The position numbers were made by a program, and so were the translations under genes. Shown here in pieces: positions 55,166 through 63,175 of a DNA stretch of 64,000 nucleotides. Each line of letters opens with the position of its first letter. Within the stretch, counting starts at the first letter, position 1. The DNA is from Streptomyces sp. f51. GTDB taxonomy: Bacteria; Actinomycetota; Actinomycetes; Streptomycetales; Streptomycetaceae. The stretch spans positions 3,344,501-3,408,500 of the forward strand of contig NZ_CP149798.1 in NCBI RefSeq assembly GCF_037940415.1, given 5' to 3'. The notes beneath the pieces were generated by a model. It had not been told where the DNA came from and made no database searches. It saw only the letters and a list, made by a program, of their open reading frames with translations.

Positions 55166-55591
55166 TCACTTCTGGAGGGCCTGGCAGTCCTTGCAGCGGC
55201 CGAAGATGGCGAAGTGCTTCATCTCCGTCTCGAAGCCGAAGGTCTCCTGGAGCTTCGCGGTGAACTCGGCGGCGACGGAGACGTCGGCCTCGATGACGTT
55301 CGAGCAGTCGCGGCAGACGAGGTGGATGTGGTGGTGCCGGTCGGCCAGGTGGTACGTCGGCGCTCCGTGCCCCAGATGGGCGTGGCTGACCAGCCCGAGC
55401 TCCTCCAGGAGCTCCAGGGTCCGGTAGACCGTGGAAATGTTGACCCCCGACGCCGTCTTCCTCACTTCGCCGAGGATGTCGTCGGGGGTCGCGTGTTCCA
55501 GGGTGTCCACTGCTTCGAGGACAAGCTGGCGCTGAGGCGTCAGCCGGTAGCCGCGCTGCCTGAGGTCGCTCTTCCAGTCGGTGCTCACCAC
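55166..55591 (-). CDS. nur: Nickel-responsive Fur-family regulator Nur
   Basis: 141 residues from GTG 55591. The winged helix is GYRLTPQRQLVLEAVDTLEHAT with NISTVYRTLELLEELGLV. All metal ligands described for S. coelicolor Nur are in place: His33, His86, His88 and His90 (M-site) and His70, His72 and His126 (nickel site). CRDC and CKDC pairs are also present. Nur represses nickel uptake and the iron-type superoxide dismutase when nickel is plentiful. No nickel transporter is nearby. Confidence 0.93.
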   Translation of the reverse strand: MVSTDWKSDLRQRGYRLTPQRQLVLEAVDTLEHATPDDILGEVRKTASGVNISTVYRTLELLEELGLVSHAHLGHGAPTYHLADRHHHIHLVCRDCSNVIEADVSVAAEFTAKLQETFGFETEMKHFAIFGRCKDCQALQK

Positions 55592-55667
55592 ACTGGAAGT
55601 CTAGGACCATTCCCGTGGGAGCCGCCCCGGGGAACGGCGGGGCGGCTCGGGGCGGTGCGCGGGCCGC

Positions 55668-56243
55668 CTACTTGAAGAAGGCGATTCCGTCGTCCGGCAT
55701 GTCGTCGGGCAGGGCCTTGGCCCAGCGCTCGACGTCCTCCGGGGTGACGACCTTCTTCAGGTGCCCGGACATGTAGGGGCGCAGCTCGACCTCGGGGGTC
55801 TGCTTCTCGCCGACCCACATCAGGTCGCTGTTCACGTAGCCGTACAGGCGCTTGCCGCCGCTGTAGGGGCCGGAGGCGGCCGTGCGGGCGACCGCGTCGG
55901 TGACCAGGTCGATCTGCGGCTTCTTGTCGGCGATCTCGCCGTACCAGATCTCGACGACGCCGTCGTCGCGGGTCATCACGACCTCGACCTTGCGGTCGGC
56001 GTCGACGCGCCAGAAGCCGGACTCCGTCTCCAGCGGCCGGACCTTCTCGCCGTTCTCGTCGAGCACCCAGCTGTGCGAGCGGTACTCCAGGAAGTCCCGC
56101 CCGTCGTGCGTGAAACTGACCTCCTGCCCGAAGTTGCACTTCTCGGAGCCGGGGAAGTCGTGGACGCCGACTCCCGCCCAGTCGCCGAGCAGGAAGACAA
56201 GGGGGACCAGGTCCTTGTGGAGGTCCGACGGAATCTCGATCAT
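55668..56243 (-). CDS. Nitrobindin-like heme-binding beta-barrel protein
   Basis: 191 residues. The N-terminal GxWxGxG motif is LLGDWAGVGVHDFPG, and the proximal heme His is probably in YMSGHLKKV. A ten-stranded barrel pattern (VEIWYGEIADKKPQIDLVTD, KRLYGYVNSDLMWVGEK) is clear. Nitrobindins bind heme b and may detoxify peroxynitrite. AAGGA precedes the ATG. A 32-residue membrane peptide gene lies directly upstream in the same direction. Confidence 0.88.
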   Translation of the reverse strand: MIEIPSDLHKDLVPLVFLLGDWAGVGVHDFPGSEKCNFGQEVSFTHDGRDFLEYRSHSWVLDENGEKVRPLETESGFWRVDADRKVEVVMTRDDGVVEIWYGEIADKKPQIDLVTDAVARTAASGPYSGGKRLYGYVNSDLMWVGEKQTPEVELRPYMSGHLKKVVTPEDVERWAKALPDDMPDDGIAFFK

Positions 56244-56268
56244 GAGCTGAACAGTTCCTTGGTGGGGG

Positions 56269-56367
56269 TCAGCGCTGGCCCTGGTACAGCTTCTTCACGG
56301 TCAGCCCCGCGAAGGCGAGCACGCCGACGCAGACCAGGACCAGCAGGGTTTCGAAGAAGATCTCCAC
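56269..56367 (-). CDS. 32-residue membrane peptide
   Basis: GTG 56367 is preceded by GAGGAG at a good spacing. The product is MEIFFETLLVLVCVGVLAFA followed by GLTVKKLYQGQR, a single membrane helix with a basic cytoplasmic end. It ends 25 bp before the nitrobindin start, so the two are likely co-transcribed. Function unknown. Confidence 0.65.
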   Translation of the reverse strand: MEIFFETLLVLVCVGVLAFAGLTVKKLYQGQR

Positions 56368-56434
56368 GGGGTGCTCCTCGGTGAGCGGAACGGGTCCCCG
56401 CCCGGGCTCGGCCGGGACTGGGGAGGTACACAAA

Positions 56435-56469
56435 GGCCGGGCCCCAGCTTACGCGGCTGGGGCCCGGCC
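56435..56469. terminator. Terminator between the secreted-protein operon and the membrane peptide gene
   Basis: GGCCGGGCCCCAGC / GCTGGGGCCCGGCC, perfect 14-bp stem with a 7-nt loop, 36 bp past the stop at 56505. Confidence 0.75.
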
Positions 56470-56504
56470 CTCTCTTCCAGGTGCGCCTTGCGGGCCCGGC
56501 CGCG

Positions 56505-57470
56505 TCAGCCGAGCAACTGGCTCTGAAGGACGACCGTCTGCTGGAAGGGGATCTTCCTCGCGGCGCCCTTCCGGGACTGGACGACCAGACCGAGGGTGTC
56601 CCCGGCCACCAGGTACGCCTGCCTGACCTGCTCGGCGCCGTACGGCTTGGCTTCCTCGTACGTGTAGTGCGGGACGTTCACGACCTGGACGGACTGCGGG
56701 AGACTCCCGTCGCTGTGCACGTCGGCCGCGCCCCGCAGCGCGAAGTTCGGGCTGTCCCAGCTCGTGAGCTCGTCCTGCTGGAGCGAGTCGACGATGGCGG
56801 CGGAGTCGAACCGGAGCAGATAGATCCGGGTGTGGGTGCCGTCCGGGGTGGTCCAGCCCCGGGCGGCGATGTGCCGCAGGGCGTAGTCCGTCAGCAGCCG
56901 GCCGAGGCGATCGCGGTCGTCCTTCGAGGCGTACGCGTCGAGGAAGTCCGTCTTCGCCAGCCAGCCGTCTGTGCCGCGCAGGTCCTTGTCGGCCTTCGCG
57001 CCCTCGGGAACGGGCAGCAGGAGTCTGCGCAGGTCGGCGTAGTGGATGTTCGCCCCGTTCGCCTCGGCGAAGGCGCTCGGGCTGCCCGACGGCAGCGGCG
57101 GGAACCGGATGTCGGGGTAGGTCCAGCGCCCGTCGGACACGGTCGCGAGGCCCGGGACGTCGGTGCGCCGCATGTCCGTGATGCCGTACGCGGCGGCGGC
57201 GCCGGCCGTCGCGAACACGACGGTGGCCGCGGTCCAGCGCAGCACGGCACGGAGGACACGGCGGTCCTTCTTCACCCGGGGTGCCACCGGAAGGTCCTCG
57301 GCGGGAGCCGGGGCGTCCGCCGGCGCCAGGGGCGGCACCTCCGGCGCGGTCCCGTCCGTGGGCGCCGTTCCGCCGGCGGTCCCCGGCGTCGTCACCGGCG
57401 CCGGTTCCACGGCCGTCTCCGGTGCTGTGGCCGCCTCCGCGATGTCGGGCGCGGCAAGGTTCTCGGTCAT
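56505..57470 (-). CDS. Membrane-anchored exported protein, third of a paralogous operon
   Basis: 321 residues from ATG 57470, which overlaps the previous stop by four bases (ATGA). A ~75-residue Pro/Ala/Thr-rich cytoplasmic tail precedes one membrane helix (WTAATVVFATAGAAAAYGI). The exported part (YADLRRLLLPVPEGAKADKD, DGWLAKTDFLDAYASKDDRD, TRIYLLRFDS) is homologous to the 58342 protein. No known domain was recognised. Confidence 0.75.
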   Translation of the reverse strand: MTENLAAPDIAEAATAPETAVEPAPVTTPGTAGGTAPTDGTAPEVPPLAPADAPAPAEDLPVAPRVKKDRRVLRAVLRWTAATVVFATAGAAAAYGITDMRRTDVPGLATVSDGRWTYPDIRFPPLPSGSPSAFAEANGANIHYADLRRLLLPVPEGAKADKDLRGTDGWLAKTDFLDAYASKDDRDRLGRLLTDYALRHIAARGWTTPDGTHTRIYLLRFDSAAIVDSLQQDELTSWDSPNFALRGAADVHSDGSLPQSVQVVNVPHYTYEEAKPYGAEQVRQAYLVAGDTLGLVVQSRKGAARKIPFQQTVVLQSQLLG

Positions 57471-58345
57471 ACGGCCTCCCCCGGGTCCGTGATCCGGTCG
57501 AGCTGGGCGGTCAGGAAGCGGGCGACGGTCGGGCCGTCGAGCGGCTTGACGCCGGAGACGGTGGCGCTCACCAGCACGTCTCCCTCGTACGCGGAACAGA
57601 ACATCATGTCGAGCTTTTCGGCCTTGCTCTTGGGCGGCAGGAAGCACCCGGCGTTCTTGTGGCCCTCGATCTTCGGGCCCTTGCGGAAGATGCCGAGCGA
57701 TGCGAGCAGCGCGTTGTGCGACTTCGAGATGTTCCGCACGGTCCGCTGGTTCTCCATCTGGGACAGCGTGACGCTCGCGGTGAAGGACTGCTTCTTGTAG
57801 ACCGCGTAGGAGTCCGCGCTCGCGTAACTGCGCATGACGACCCCCTTGATGTGCTCGTCGTCGATCTCCTTCTCCAGCTGCCGCCGCTGGGCGCGGGGCA
57901 GGTCACGGAGCGACTCCTTGCGCAGCGCGGTGGCCTGACGGCCATTCAGCCGGGCGTCGGCGCCGAACTCGCCGAGGTCGGGACCGCGCCCGTAGGCCTT
58001 GTCGTAGGGCAGGAGCATGCCCGCGAGTCCCTTGGCGTCCTTCGCCTTCTCGTCCTTGTCCTTCACCTGCTTCGGGAAGCGCCAGGTGGGCTTTCCCGGC
58101 TCGCGGTCGGCCGCGTCCACGGTCGCCGCGGTCCAGCCGACACCACCGATCACGGCGGCGACCAGCAGGACGGCACCGGAGACGGCGGCGACACGGCGGG
58201 GGCGCAGCCGCCGCTTGGGCTTCACGGCCTCCTCCACGGCCTCGGCGGGGGTCTCGGTGACGCCCTCGGCCGGCGCTTCGGTGACGCCTCCGGCCGGGGT
58301 CTCGGTGTGGCCCTCGGCGGGGGTCTCGGTCGGGTGCTCGCTCAC
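57467..58345 (-). CDS. Membrane-anchored exported protein, second of a paralogous operon
   Basis: 292 residues from GTG 58345, overlapping the previous stop by four bases (GTGA). A Thr/Glu/Pro repeat tail (TETPAEGHTETPAGG) is followed by a membrane helix (VAAVSGAVLLVAAVIGGVGW). The exported part includes GLAGMLLPYDKAYGRGPDLG and YKKQSFTASVTLSQMENQRT, plus two Cys (NAGCFLPP, MMFCSAYEG). Coupled translation suggests a complex with its neighbours. Confidence 0.75.
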   Translation of the reverse strand: MSEHPTETPAEGHTETPAGGVTEAPAEGVTETPAEAVEEAVKPKRRLRPRRVAAVSGAVLLVAAVIGGVGWTAATVDAADREPGKPTWRFPKQVKDKDEKAKDAKGLAGMLLPYDKAYGRGPDLGEFGADARLNGRQATALRKESLRDLPRAQRRQLEKEIDDEHIKGVVMRSYASADSYAVYKKQSFTASVTLSQMENQRTVRNISKSHNALLASLGIFRKGPKIEGHKNAGCFLPPKSKAEKLDMMFCSAYEGDVLVSATVSGVKPLDGPTVARFLTAQLDRITDPGEAV

Positions 58346-59109
58346 AGTCGTCCCACCTGCCGCTTGGCCAGGTCCATGATCTTTTCCTTGGCGATCGGCC
58401 TGGTGCCGTAGATCCATATCTCCATGGCGATGTCACCGCGCCAGGCGTGCGCCTCCGCCGAGTACATCGGGAGGTAGCCGGGCTTCGTCTCGGGCCGGGT
58501 GTGGACGTACGCCATGCCGTCCCCGGTGCCGGGGAGGGACCAGCTGCGGGTGCCGGCCTCCTTCTCCGCCCAGAAGTACTCGTTGTCGGCGTACTCGTCG
58601 GCCTTGAGGCTCTCCTCCTGGCGGAACTGCACCAGGCGGATCTCCACGGTGGTCGTGCCGCCCTGTTCCCAGCCGGCCACGGCCGCGCGGCGGAACTCGT
58701 TGTTGATGAGGTCGGGGAACGCGTTGGCGGGCTTCTTGTAGGAGTCCGCGTACTCCGTCATGTCCATCCAGCCGTCGGAGCCCGTCCAGTGGGCCTCCCT
58801 GGTGCCCTTCGGCCGGGTGATCAGGAGTTTGCGCAGGTCGCCGTCCGTCTTCACCCGGTGGTCCTGGGCGGCGGACAGCGGGTCGGGACCGGGGCCCTTG
58901 GCCTGGGTCACCACCGGCTGCGACAGCGAGGGCAGCTTCGTCGGCGCGCGGTGGGCCTGGACCAGGAATCCGGTGCAGGTGCCGGCGACGAGGCCGAGCA
59001 CGGCCGCCGTGGCGATGAGCAGAGTCGTACGACCGCGCCGACGGGGCACGGGTTCTGACGGCGCGTCCGCCGTCGTACCGGGGTCGACAATCGTCGTGTC
59101 TGCGGACAC
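58342..59109 (-). CDS. Membrane-anchored exported protein, first of a paralogous operon
   Basis: 255 residues from GTG 59109 (GGAAAG upstream); the frame extends further without support. One membrane helix (TTLLIATAAVLGLVAGTCTG) follows a short basic tail. The exported part, DLRKLLITRPKGTREAHW, SDGWMDMTEYADSYK, TVEIRLVQFRQE, matches the 56505 protein. Last residues EKIMDLAKRQVGRL. Function unknown; the topology suggests cell-envelope work. Confidence 0.75.
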   Translation of the reverse strand: MSADTTIVDPGTTADAPSEPVPRRRGRTTLLIATAAVLGLVAGTCTGFLVQAHRAPTKLPSLSQPVVTQAKGPGPDPLSAAQDHRVKTDGDLRKLLITRPKGTREAHWTGSDGWMDMTEYADSYKKPANAFPDLINNEFRRAAVAGWEQGGTTTVEIRLVQFRQEESLKADEYADNEYFWAEKEAGTRSWSLPGTGDGMAYVHTRPETKPGYLPMYSAEAHAWRGDIAMEIWIYGTRPIAKEKIMDLAKRQVGRL

Positions 59110-59264
59110 GCTCGGTCTTTCCGGTTGTTCGGATCCTTCGGGTCCTACCAAGACGTCCCCCCACAGAAGGTGAATCACGGATTCCGTATCCGCGCACAGG
59201 AGACTCGTGGCCCCCACACGGGGTTGTCCGGACGTTGATCACGATTCGGATTACGATGACGGTC

Positions 59265-59627
59265 ATGGCGAACAAGCTCGTGATCAAGGTGACGGCGGGG
59301 GCCGACGCCCCGGAACGCTGCTCACAGGCGTTCACCGTCGCCGCGGTGGCCGTGGCCAGTGGTGTGGAGGTCTCCCTCTGGCTGACCGGCGAGTCCTCCT
59401 GGTTCGCGCTGCCGGGGCGCGCCGCCGAGTTCGAACTGCCGCACGCGGCGCCGCTGCCCGATCTGATCGACTCGGTCCTGGCGGCCGGGCGCGTCACCCT
59501 GTGCACCCAGTGCGCGGCCCGGCGCGACATCACGGAGAAGGACGTCCTGGAGGGCGTACGGATCGCGGGGGCGCAGGTGTTCGTGCAGGAGGCGATGGCG
59601 GACGGGACGCAGGCGCTGGTCTACTGA
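59265..59627 (+). CDS. DsrE-family protein
   Basis: 120 residues from ATG 59265. The DsrE fold is indicated by LVIKVTAGADAPERCSQAFT, AVASGVEVSLWLTGESSWFAL and a C-terminal VFVQEAMADGTQALVY. A conserved-looking LCTQCAARRDI provides two cysteines. DsrE-like proteins relay sulfur in some bacteria; no partner is apparent. It is divergent from the three-gene operon. Confidence 0.8.
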   Translation: MANKLVIKVTAGADAPERCSQAFTVAAVAVASGVEVSLWLTGESSWFALPGRAAEFELPHAAPLPDLIDSVLAAGRVTLCTQCAARRDITEKDVLEGVRIAGAQVFVQEAMADGTQALVY

Positions 59628-59647
59628 CCGCGGCCGCTCCCGGTCGG

Positions 59648-59700
59648 CGTGCCGTCACTGGCCCCGGCCGCCCCCGGCCACCGTGCCGTCACTGGCCCCG
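59648..59700 (-). repeat. Duplicated stop-codon region of a VOC gene
   Basis: CGTGCCGTCACTGGCCCCG occurs at 59648-59666 and 59682-59700, a 34-bp offset. The right copy contains the stop codon at 59689-59691. Confidence 0.8.
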
Positions 59701-60084
59701 TCTGCGCCGGCTGCGCGTGTCCACCCAGAGGCAGAACGGGTGGCCCGCCGGGTCGAACAGCACCCGTACGTCCTCCTGGGGCTGGTTCTCGGCGAGCCGG
59801 GCGCCCTGCTCGACGGCGTAGGCCGTCTCCTCCGCCAGGTCGTCGACCTCGATGTCCAGATGGAGCATCATCCGCTGGTCGCCCGGGCCGGCCGGCCACA
59901 CCGGCGGTGTGTAGAGCGGCTCGGTCTCGAAGGCGAGCGCGACCCCGCCGAACGGGGGTCCGATGAGCACCCAGTCGGGCTCCTCGGCCCGTACCTCGTA
60001 CCCGAGCAGCCTCCGGTAGAAGTCGGCGAGTTCACGGGCGTCGGGCGCGTCGAGCACCACGGTGGACAACCTCGTACGCGACAT
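59689..60084 (-). CDS. VOC (glyoxalase-fold) protein
   Basis: 131 residues. A single VOC module: STVVLDAPDARELADFYRRLLGYEV, MMLHLDIEVDDLAEETAY and VRVLFDPAGHPFCLWVDT. His and Asp/Glu near the predicted metal site are partly present. No substrate can be assigned. Confidence 0.8.
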   Translation of the reverse strand: MSRTRLSTVVLDAPDARELADFYRRLLGYEVRAEEPDWVLIGPPFGGVALAFETEPLYTPPVWPAGPGDQRMMLHLDIEVDDLAEETAYAVEQGARLAENQPQEDVRVLFDPAGHPFCLWVDTRSRRRRGQ

Positions 60085-60118
60085 AGACGCCTTTTCCGCT
60101 CCTACCGCTGCCGTCGGT

Positions 60119-60382
60119 TCACGGCTGCCGCCGCTTCTTGCCGTCCAGCTCGTCCCACCACTCGTCGGACTTCGGGTCCCCGGACGGGTCGTCCCACCAG
60201 CGGTCCTCGGGCCCCCGCCGGTTGGCCACCATCGCGGCGACCGGCGGAATCAGCATGGCGACCACGCACATGGCGACGGCCGCGGGAACCGACCAGAGCC
60301 GTACGACCGACCATGCGAGGACGAACAGCACGATGCACGTCCCCATCATGGCGAAATACAGATGCCGCCTGCGCGCGTACAT
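60119..60382 (-). CDS. DUF3099-like membrane protein
   Basis: 87 residues from ATG 60382. Two membrane helices (HLYFAMMGTCIVLFVLAWSV, VPAAVAMCVVAMLIPPVAAM) lie between a basic start (MYARRR) and a Trp/Asp-rich tail (EDRWWDDPSGDPKSDEWWDE). The pattern matches DUF3099 of actinobacteria. Function unknown. Confidence 0.75.
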   Translation of the reverse strand: MYARRRHLYFAMMGTCIVLFVLAWSVVRLWSVPAAVAMCVVAMLIPPVAAMVANRRGPEDRWWDDPSGDPKSDEWWDELDGKKRRQP

Positions 60383-60543
60383 ACCACCAGCGTAGGCCCG
60401 GACAACCCGTCCGGCGCAGTGCCGGCGGGCCCCGGAAGCGGGCGAGCCGAAGGGCCGCACCCCGATCCGGTAAGCGTCCAACCCCCGGGGGTGCGGCCCT
60501 TCGGCCGTTTCGTCGACCGCCGTCACGGACGGCGGTCCGCCGT

Positions 60544-60831
60544 TCAGACGGCGATCGCGACCTCGGCGAGGCCACCGGTCTGGGCGACGACCGTACGGTC
60601 GGCGGTGCCACCGGGGACCAGCGCGCGGACGGTCCAGGTGCCCTCGGCCGCGTAGAAGCGGAACTGACCCGTCGCGGAGGTGGGGACCTCCGCCGTGAAC
60701 TCGCCGGTCGAGTCCAGCAGACGGACGTAGCCCGTCACCGGCTCGCCGTCGCGGGTCACCTGACCCTGGATCGTGGTCTCACCGGGCTTGATCGTCGAGG
60801 CGTCGGGGCCGCCGGCCTTCGCTCCACACAT
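60544..60831 (-). CDS. DUF1416 protein (SseC-like)
   Basis: 95 residues. MCGAKAGGPDASTIKPGET, then an Ig-like/transthyretin-type beta fold (TIQGQVTRDGEPVTGYVRLL, GQFRFYAAEGTWTVRAL). The only Cys is near the N-terminus. The gene follows the rhodanese gene by 30 bp, as in mycobacteria (cysA2-sseC), pointing to sulfur metabolism. Same operon. Confidence 0.88.
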   Translation of the reverse strand: MCGAKAGGPDASTIKPGETTIQGQVTRDGEPVTGYVRLLDSTGEFTAEVPTSATGQFRFYAAEGTWTVRALVPGGTADRTVVAQTGGLAEVAIAV

Positions 60832-60861
60832 ATTTCGATTCCGTCCTTCAGGCCTTGGGGA

Positions 60862-61707
60862 TTACTTGTTGGCGCCGAGCTCGATCGGCACGCCGACGAG
60901 GGAGCCGTACTCGGTCCAGGAGCCGTCGTAGTTCTTGACGTTCTGCACACCGAGGAGCTCGTGCAGCACGAACCAGGTGAGCGCGGAACGCTCACCGATG
61001 CGGCAGTAGGCGATCGTGTCCTTGGCGAGGTCGACCTGCTCGGCGGCGTAGAGCTCCTTGAGCTCGTCGTCCGACTTGAAGGTGCCGTCGTCGTTGGCGT
61101 TCTTCGACCACGGGATGTTGCGGGCGCTCGGGACGTGGCCCGGACGCTGCGACTGCTCCTGCGGCAGGTGGGCCGGGGCGAGGAGCTTGCCGCTGAACTC
61201 GTCGGGCGACCGGACGTCGACCAGGTTCTGCGAGCCGATCGCGGCGACGACGTCGTCGCGGAAGGCGCGGATGGCCGTGTTCTGGGCCTTGGCCTTGTAC
61301 GCGGTGGCGGCGCGCTCGGGGACCTGCGAGCCGTCGACCAGGTCGCGGGAGTCGAGCTCCCACTTCTTGCGGCCGCCGTCGAGCAGCTTCACGTTCTCGT
61401 GGCCGTACAGCTTGAAGTACCAGTAGGCGTAGGACGCGAACCAGTTGTTGTTGCCGCCGTAGAGGACGACCAGCGTGTCGTTGGCGATGCCCTTCGACGA
61501 GAGGAGCTTCTCGAAGCCCTCCTGGTCGATGAAGTCACGGCGGACCGGGTCCTGGAGGTCCTTGGTCCAGTCGATCCGGATGGCGTTCTTGATGTGGTTC
61601 TTCTCGTACGCCGACGTGTCCTCGTCGACCTCGACGACCGCCACGTTCGGGTCGTCCAGGTGGTCCTGGACCCAATCGGCGTCTACCAGGACGTCGCTGC
61701 GGCTCAT
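60862..61707 (-). CDS. cysA: Thiosulfate sulfurtransferase (rhodanese)
   Basis: 281 residues from ATG 61707 (GGAGGAGAACG upstream). Two rhodanese domains: the inactive N-terminal one (VLVDADWVQDHLDDPNVAVVE) and the catalytic C-terminal one with the active-site loop YCRIGERSA. The CH2 motif regions NAIRIDW and NIPWSKN are seen. It transfers sulfane sulfur from thiosulfate to an acceptor. A cysteine-containing leader peptide 154 bp upstream suggests attenuation by cysteine supply. Confidence 0.9.
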   Translation of the reverse strand: MSRSDVLVDADWVQDHLDDPNVAVVEVDEDTSAYEKNHIKNAIRIDWTKDLQDPVRRDFIDQEGFEKLLSSKGIANDTLVVLYGGNNNWFASYAYWYFKLYGHENVKLLDGGRKKWELDSRDLVDGSQVPERAATAYKAKAQNTAIRAFRDDVVAAIGSQNLVDVRSPDEFSGKLLAPAHLPQEQSQRPGHVPSARNIPWSKNANDDGTFKSDDELKELYAAEQVDLAKDTIAYCRIGERSALTWFVLHELLGVQNVKNYDGSWTEYGSLVGVPIELGANK

Positions 61708-61860
61708 GCTCGTTCTCCTCCGGGGCAGTTGCGGCGGGGTGGTGCGGTGTGGAGAGGGTGCGCGGTGCGGTGCGTGCCGGTGAGGGCTTGCGCGGCGCAA
61801 TCGTGGCCCGGACAAGAGAGGTCCAGGGGCCCGGCTCGCGGAAGGCGGGAACGCTTCCGC

Positions 61861-61941
61861 TCAGAAGGTGCGACAGAGCATGGCGGCGACGCGGCACAGG
61901 TCTACTGCCCGCCGCTTCGTGAGATCCGCCTGTCGCTTCAT
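61861..61941 (-). CDS. Cysteine-containing leader peptide upstream of cysA
   Basis: 26 codons: MKRQADLTKRRAVDLCRVAA then MLCRTF and stop. Two Cys codons lie near the end. Short Cys-coding leaders before sulfur genes, including the cysA2-sseC operon, act as cysteine-responsive attenuators in mycobacteria. The same layout is seen here. The ATG lies close to where a transcript would start, so translation may be leaderless. Confidence 0.75.
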   Translation of the reverse strand: MKRQADLTKRRAVDLCRVAAMLCRTF

Positions 61942-62252
61942 GGGTCCGATCGTAGGGACGGACAGGCGGGCATGTCACCGGTGTGTCGGATATTGAGACG
62001 CGATCGTCCGCACTGTGGGACACGAGAGCCGTCGGGGCCCGGCCCGCACGGATTTCGGGGGCCCGGACCGGGCACCTGCCCGGCAGGGCATCTGCGGTAC
62101 GGACAGGCCCGTCTCGCCTTTCGGACAGACGGCCCTCGGAGGGCGCGCTCCCGGCGGTTCGAACCGCCGGAGCACGGCCGCTCCAGGTCGCGCGGGACCG
62201 CCGGAGCGCCGATGCCCCGTGGTCGGCGGGCCGCGGCCCGCCGACCGGACGC
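61942..62252. other. Intergenic region upstream of the cysA leader
   Basis: About 310 bp without a gene. It should carry the cysA promoter at its left end. It contains the hairpin CGGCGGTTCGAACCGCCG around 62150 and the terminator at 62222-62245. Confidence 0.5.
62222..62245 (-). terminator. Palindrome after the DUF2993 gene
   Basis: GTCGGCGGGCCG / CGGCCCGCCGAC, a perfect 24-bp palindrome 7 bp past the stop codon of the minus-strand gene. Confidence 0.6.
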
Positions 62253-62996
62253 CTACCCGACCAGCCGGACGTCCGAACCCTTCACCGAGATCTCGACACC
62301 GTTCGGGGCCGCCTCGACCCTGTCGAGCTTGATACCGCCCGGAAGCTGCTGGATCTTCTGCTGGAAGTCGGTGATCGAGCGGATCCGGCCCTCGGCGAGC
62401 CGGACGCCCAGCTTGGGCAGGGAGTCCGCGTGCACCTTCACCGTGTCGCCGGAGACGGTCACGGAACTGAGCACCGAGACCGGCTCGGGCAGCTTCGCGC
62501 CGAGGACGGTCCCCGAGACGGTGACCTTGATCTTTCCGTTGCCGCCGTCGGAGAGGCCGATGATCTGGGCCTTGACCCCGGGCGCGATCTCCGAGGGCCC
62601 GGACTTGGCGGCCTTGAGCAGCTCGGCGTACGAGATCGACGCGGTGCCGGTGGCGCTGCCGGCGGTGGCGGAGCTGTAACCGCTGCTGAAGGCGACGCCG
62701 TGCATCTCGGCGTCGAGGTCGTCGATGCGGATCGTGCGGGCCGAGGACCCCGTGCCGCCGGTCGGCGCCTCGTAGTCCTTGATGCCGATCTTCACGTCGT
62801 CGAACTCCCCGGCGACGACCTGGGTGAGGAACGGGAAGCCCCCGATGGACACGTCGGGGGTGGACGCGAGGCCCTCGGTGCTCTTGATCCGGCCCGCCGC
62901 CTCGTCCTCCGCGAACCCGACCGCCACCCGGTCGGCGAGCACGAAGAGTCCGCCGAGAACGACTAACAGAATCAGGGATATTCGCAGTGCGCGCAT
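62253..62996 (-). CDS. DUF2993/LmeA-like lipid-binding protein
   Basis: 247 residues. An N-terminal signal anchor (LRISLILLVVLGGLFVLADR) is followed by a beta-rich BPI/TULIP-like domain: VSIGGFPFLTQVVAGEFDDV, then IRIDDLDAEMHGVAF. Mycobacterial LmeA of this family binds phospholipids in the periplasm and supports lipomannan elongation. Here it is a single gene behind a strong terminator. The role in Streptomyces is not known. Confidence 0.85.
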   Translation of the reverse strand: MRALRISLILLVVLGGLFVLADRVAVGFAEDEAAGRIKSTEGLASTPDVSIGGFPFLTQVVAGEFDDVKIGIKDYEAPTGGTGSSARTIRIDDLDAEMHGVAFSSGYSSATAGSATGTASISYAELLKAAKSGPSEIAPGVKAQIIGLSDGGNGKIKVTVSGTVLGAKLPEPVSVLSSVTVSGDTVKVHADSLPKLGVRLAEGRIRSITDFQQKIQQLPGGIKLDRVEAAPNGVEISVKGSDVRLVG

Positions 62997-63062
62997 GCTC
63001 GTTGTTCCCCCACCTGGGACGGCCCCGTCTGGACGGCCGAGTGGCCACCGCTTCCGAGCCTA

Positions 63063-63099
63063 ACTCCGAAGGGCCCCCGGATCGGGGGCCCTTCGGAGT
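63063..63099 (-). terminator. Terminator of the membrane protein gene at the right edge
   Basis: ACTCCGAAGGGCCCCCG / CGGGGGCCCTTCGGAGT, perfect 17-bp stem with a 3-nt loop. Confidence 0.85.
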
Positions 63100-63175
63100 G
63101 GTTGTCGATCACCTGTGACGAACCGGCGCGGCCGGACGGCCAGGGGCGGGCGGGACCGGGAACCCGGCGGGCCGG

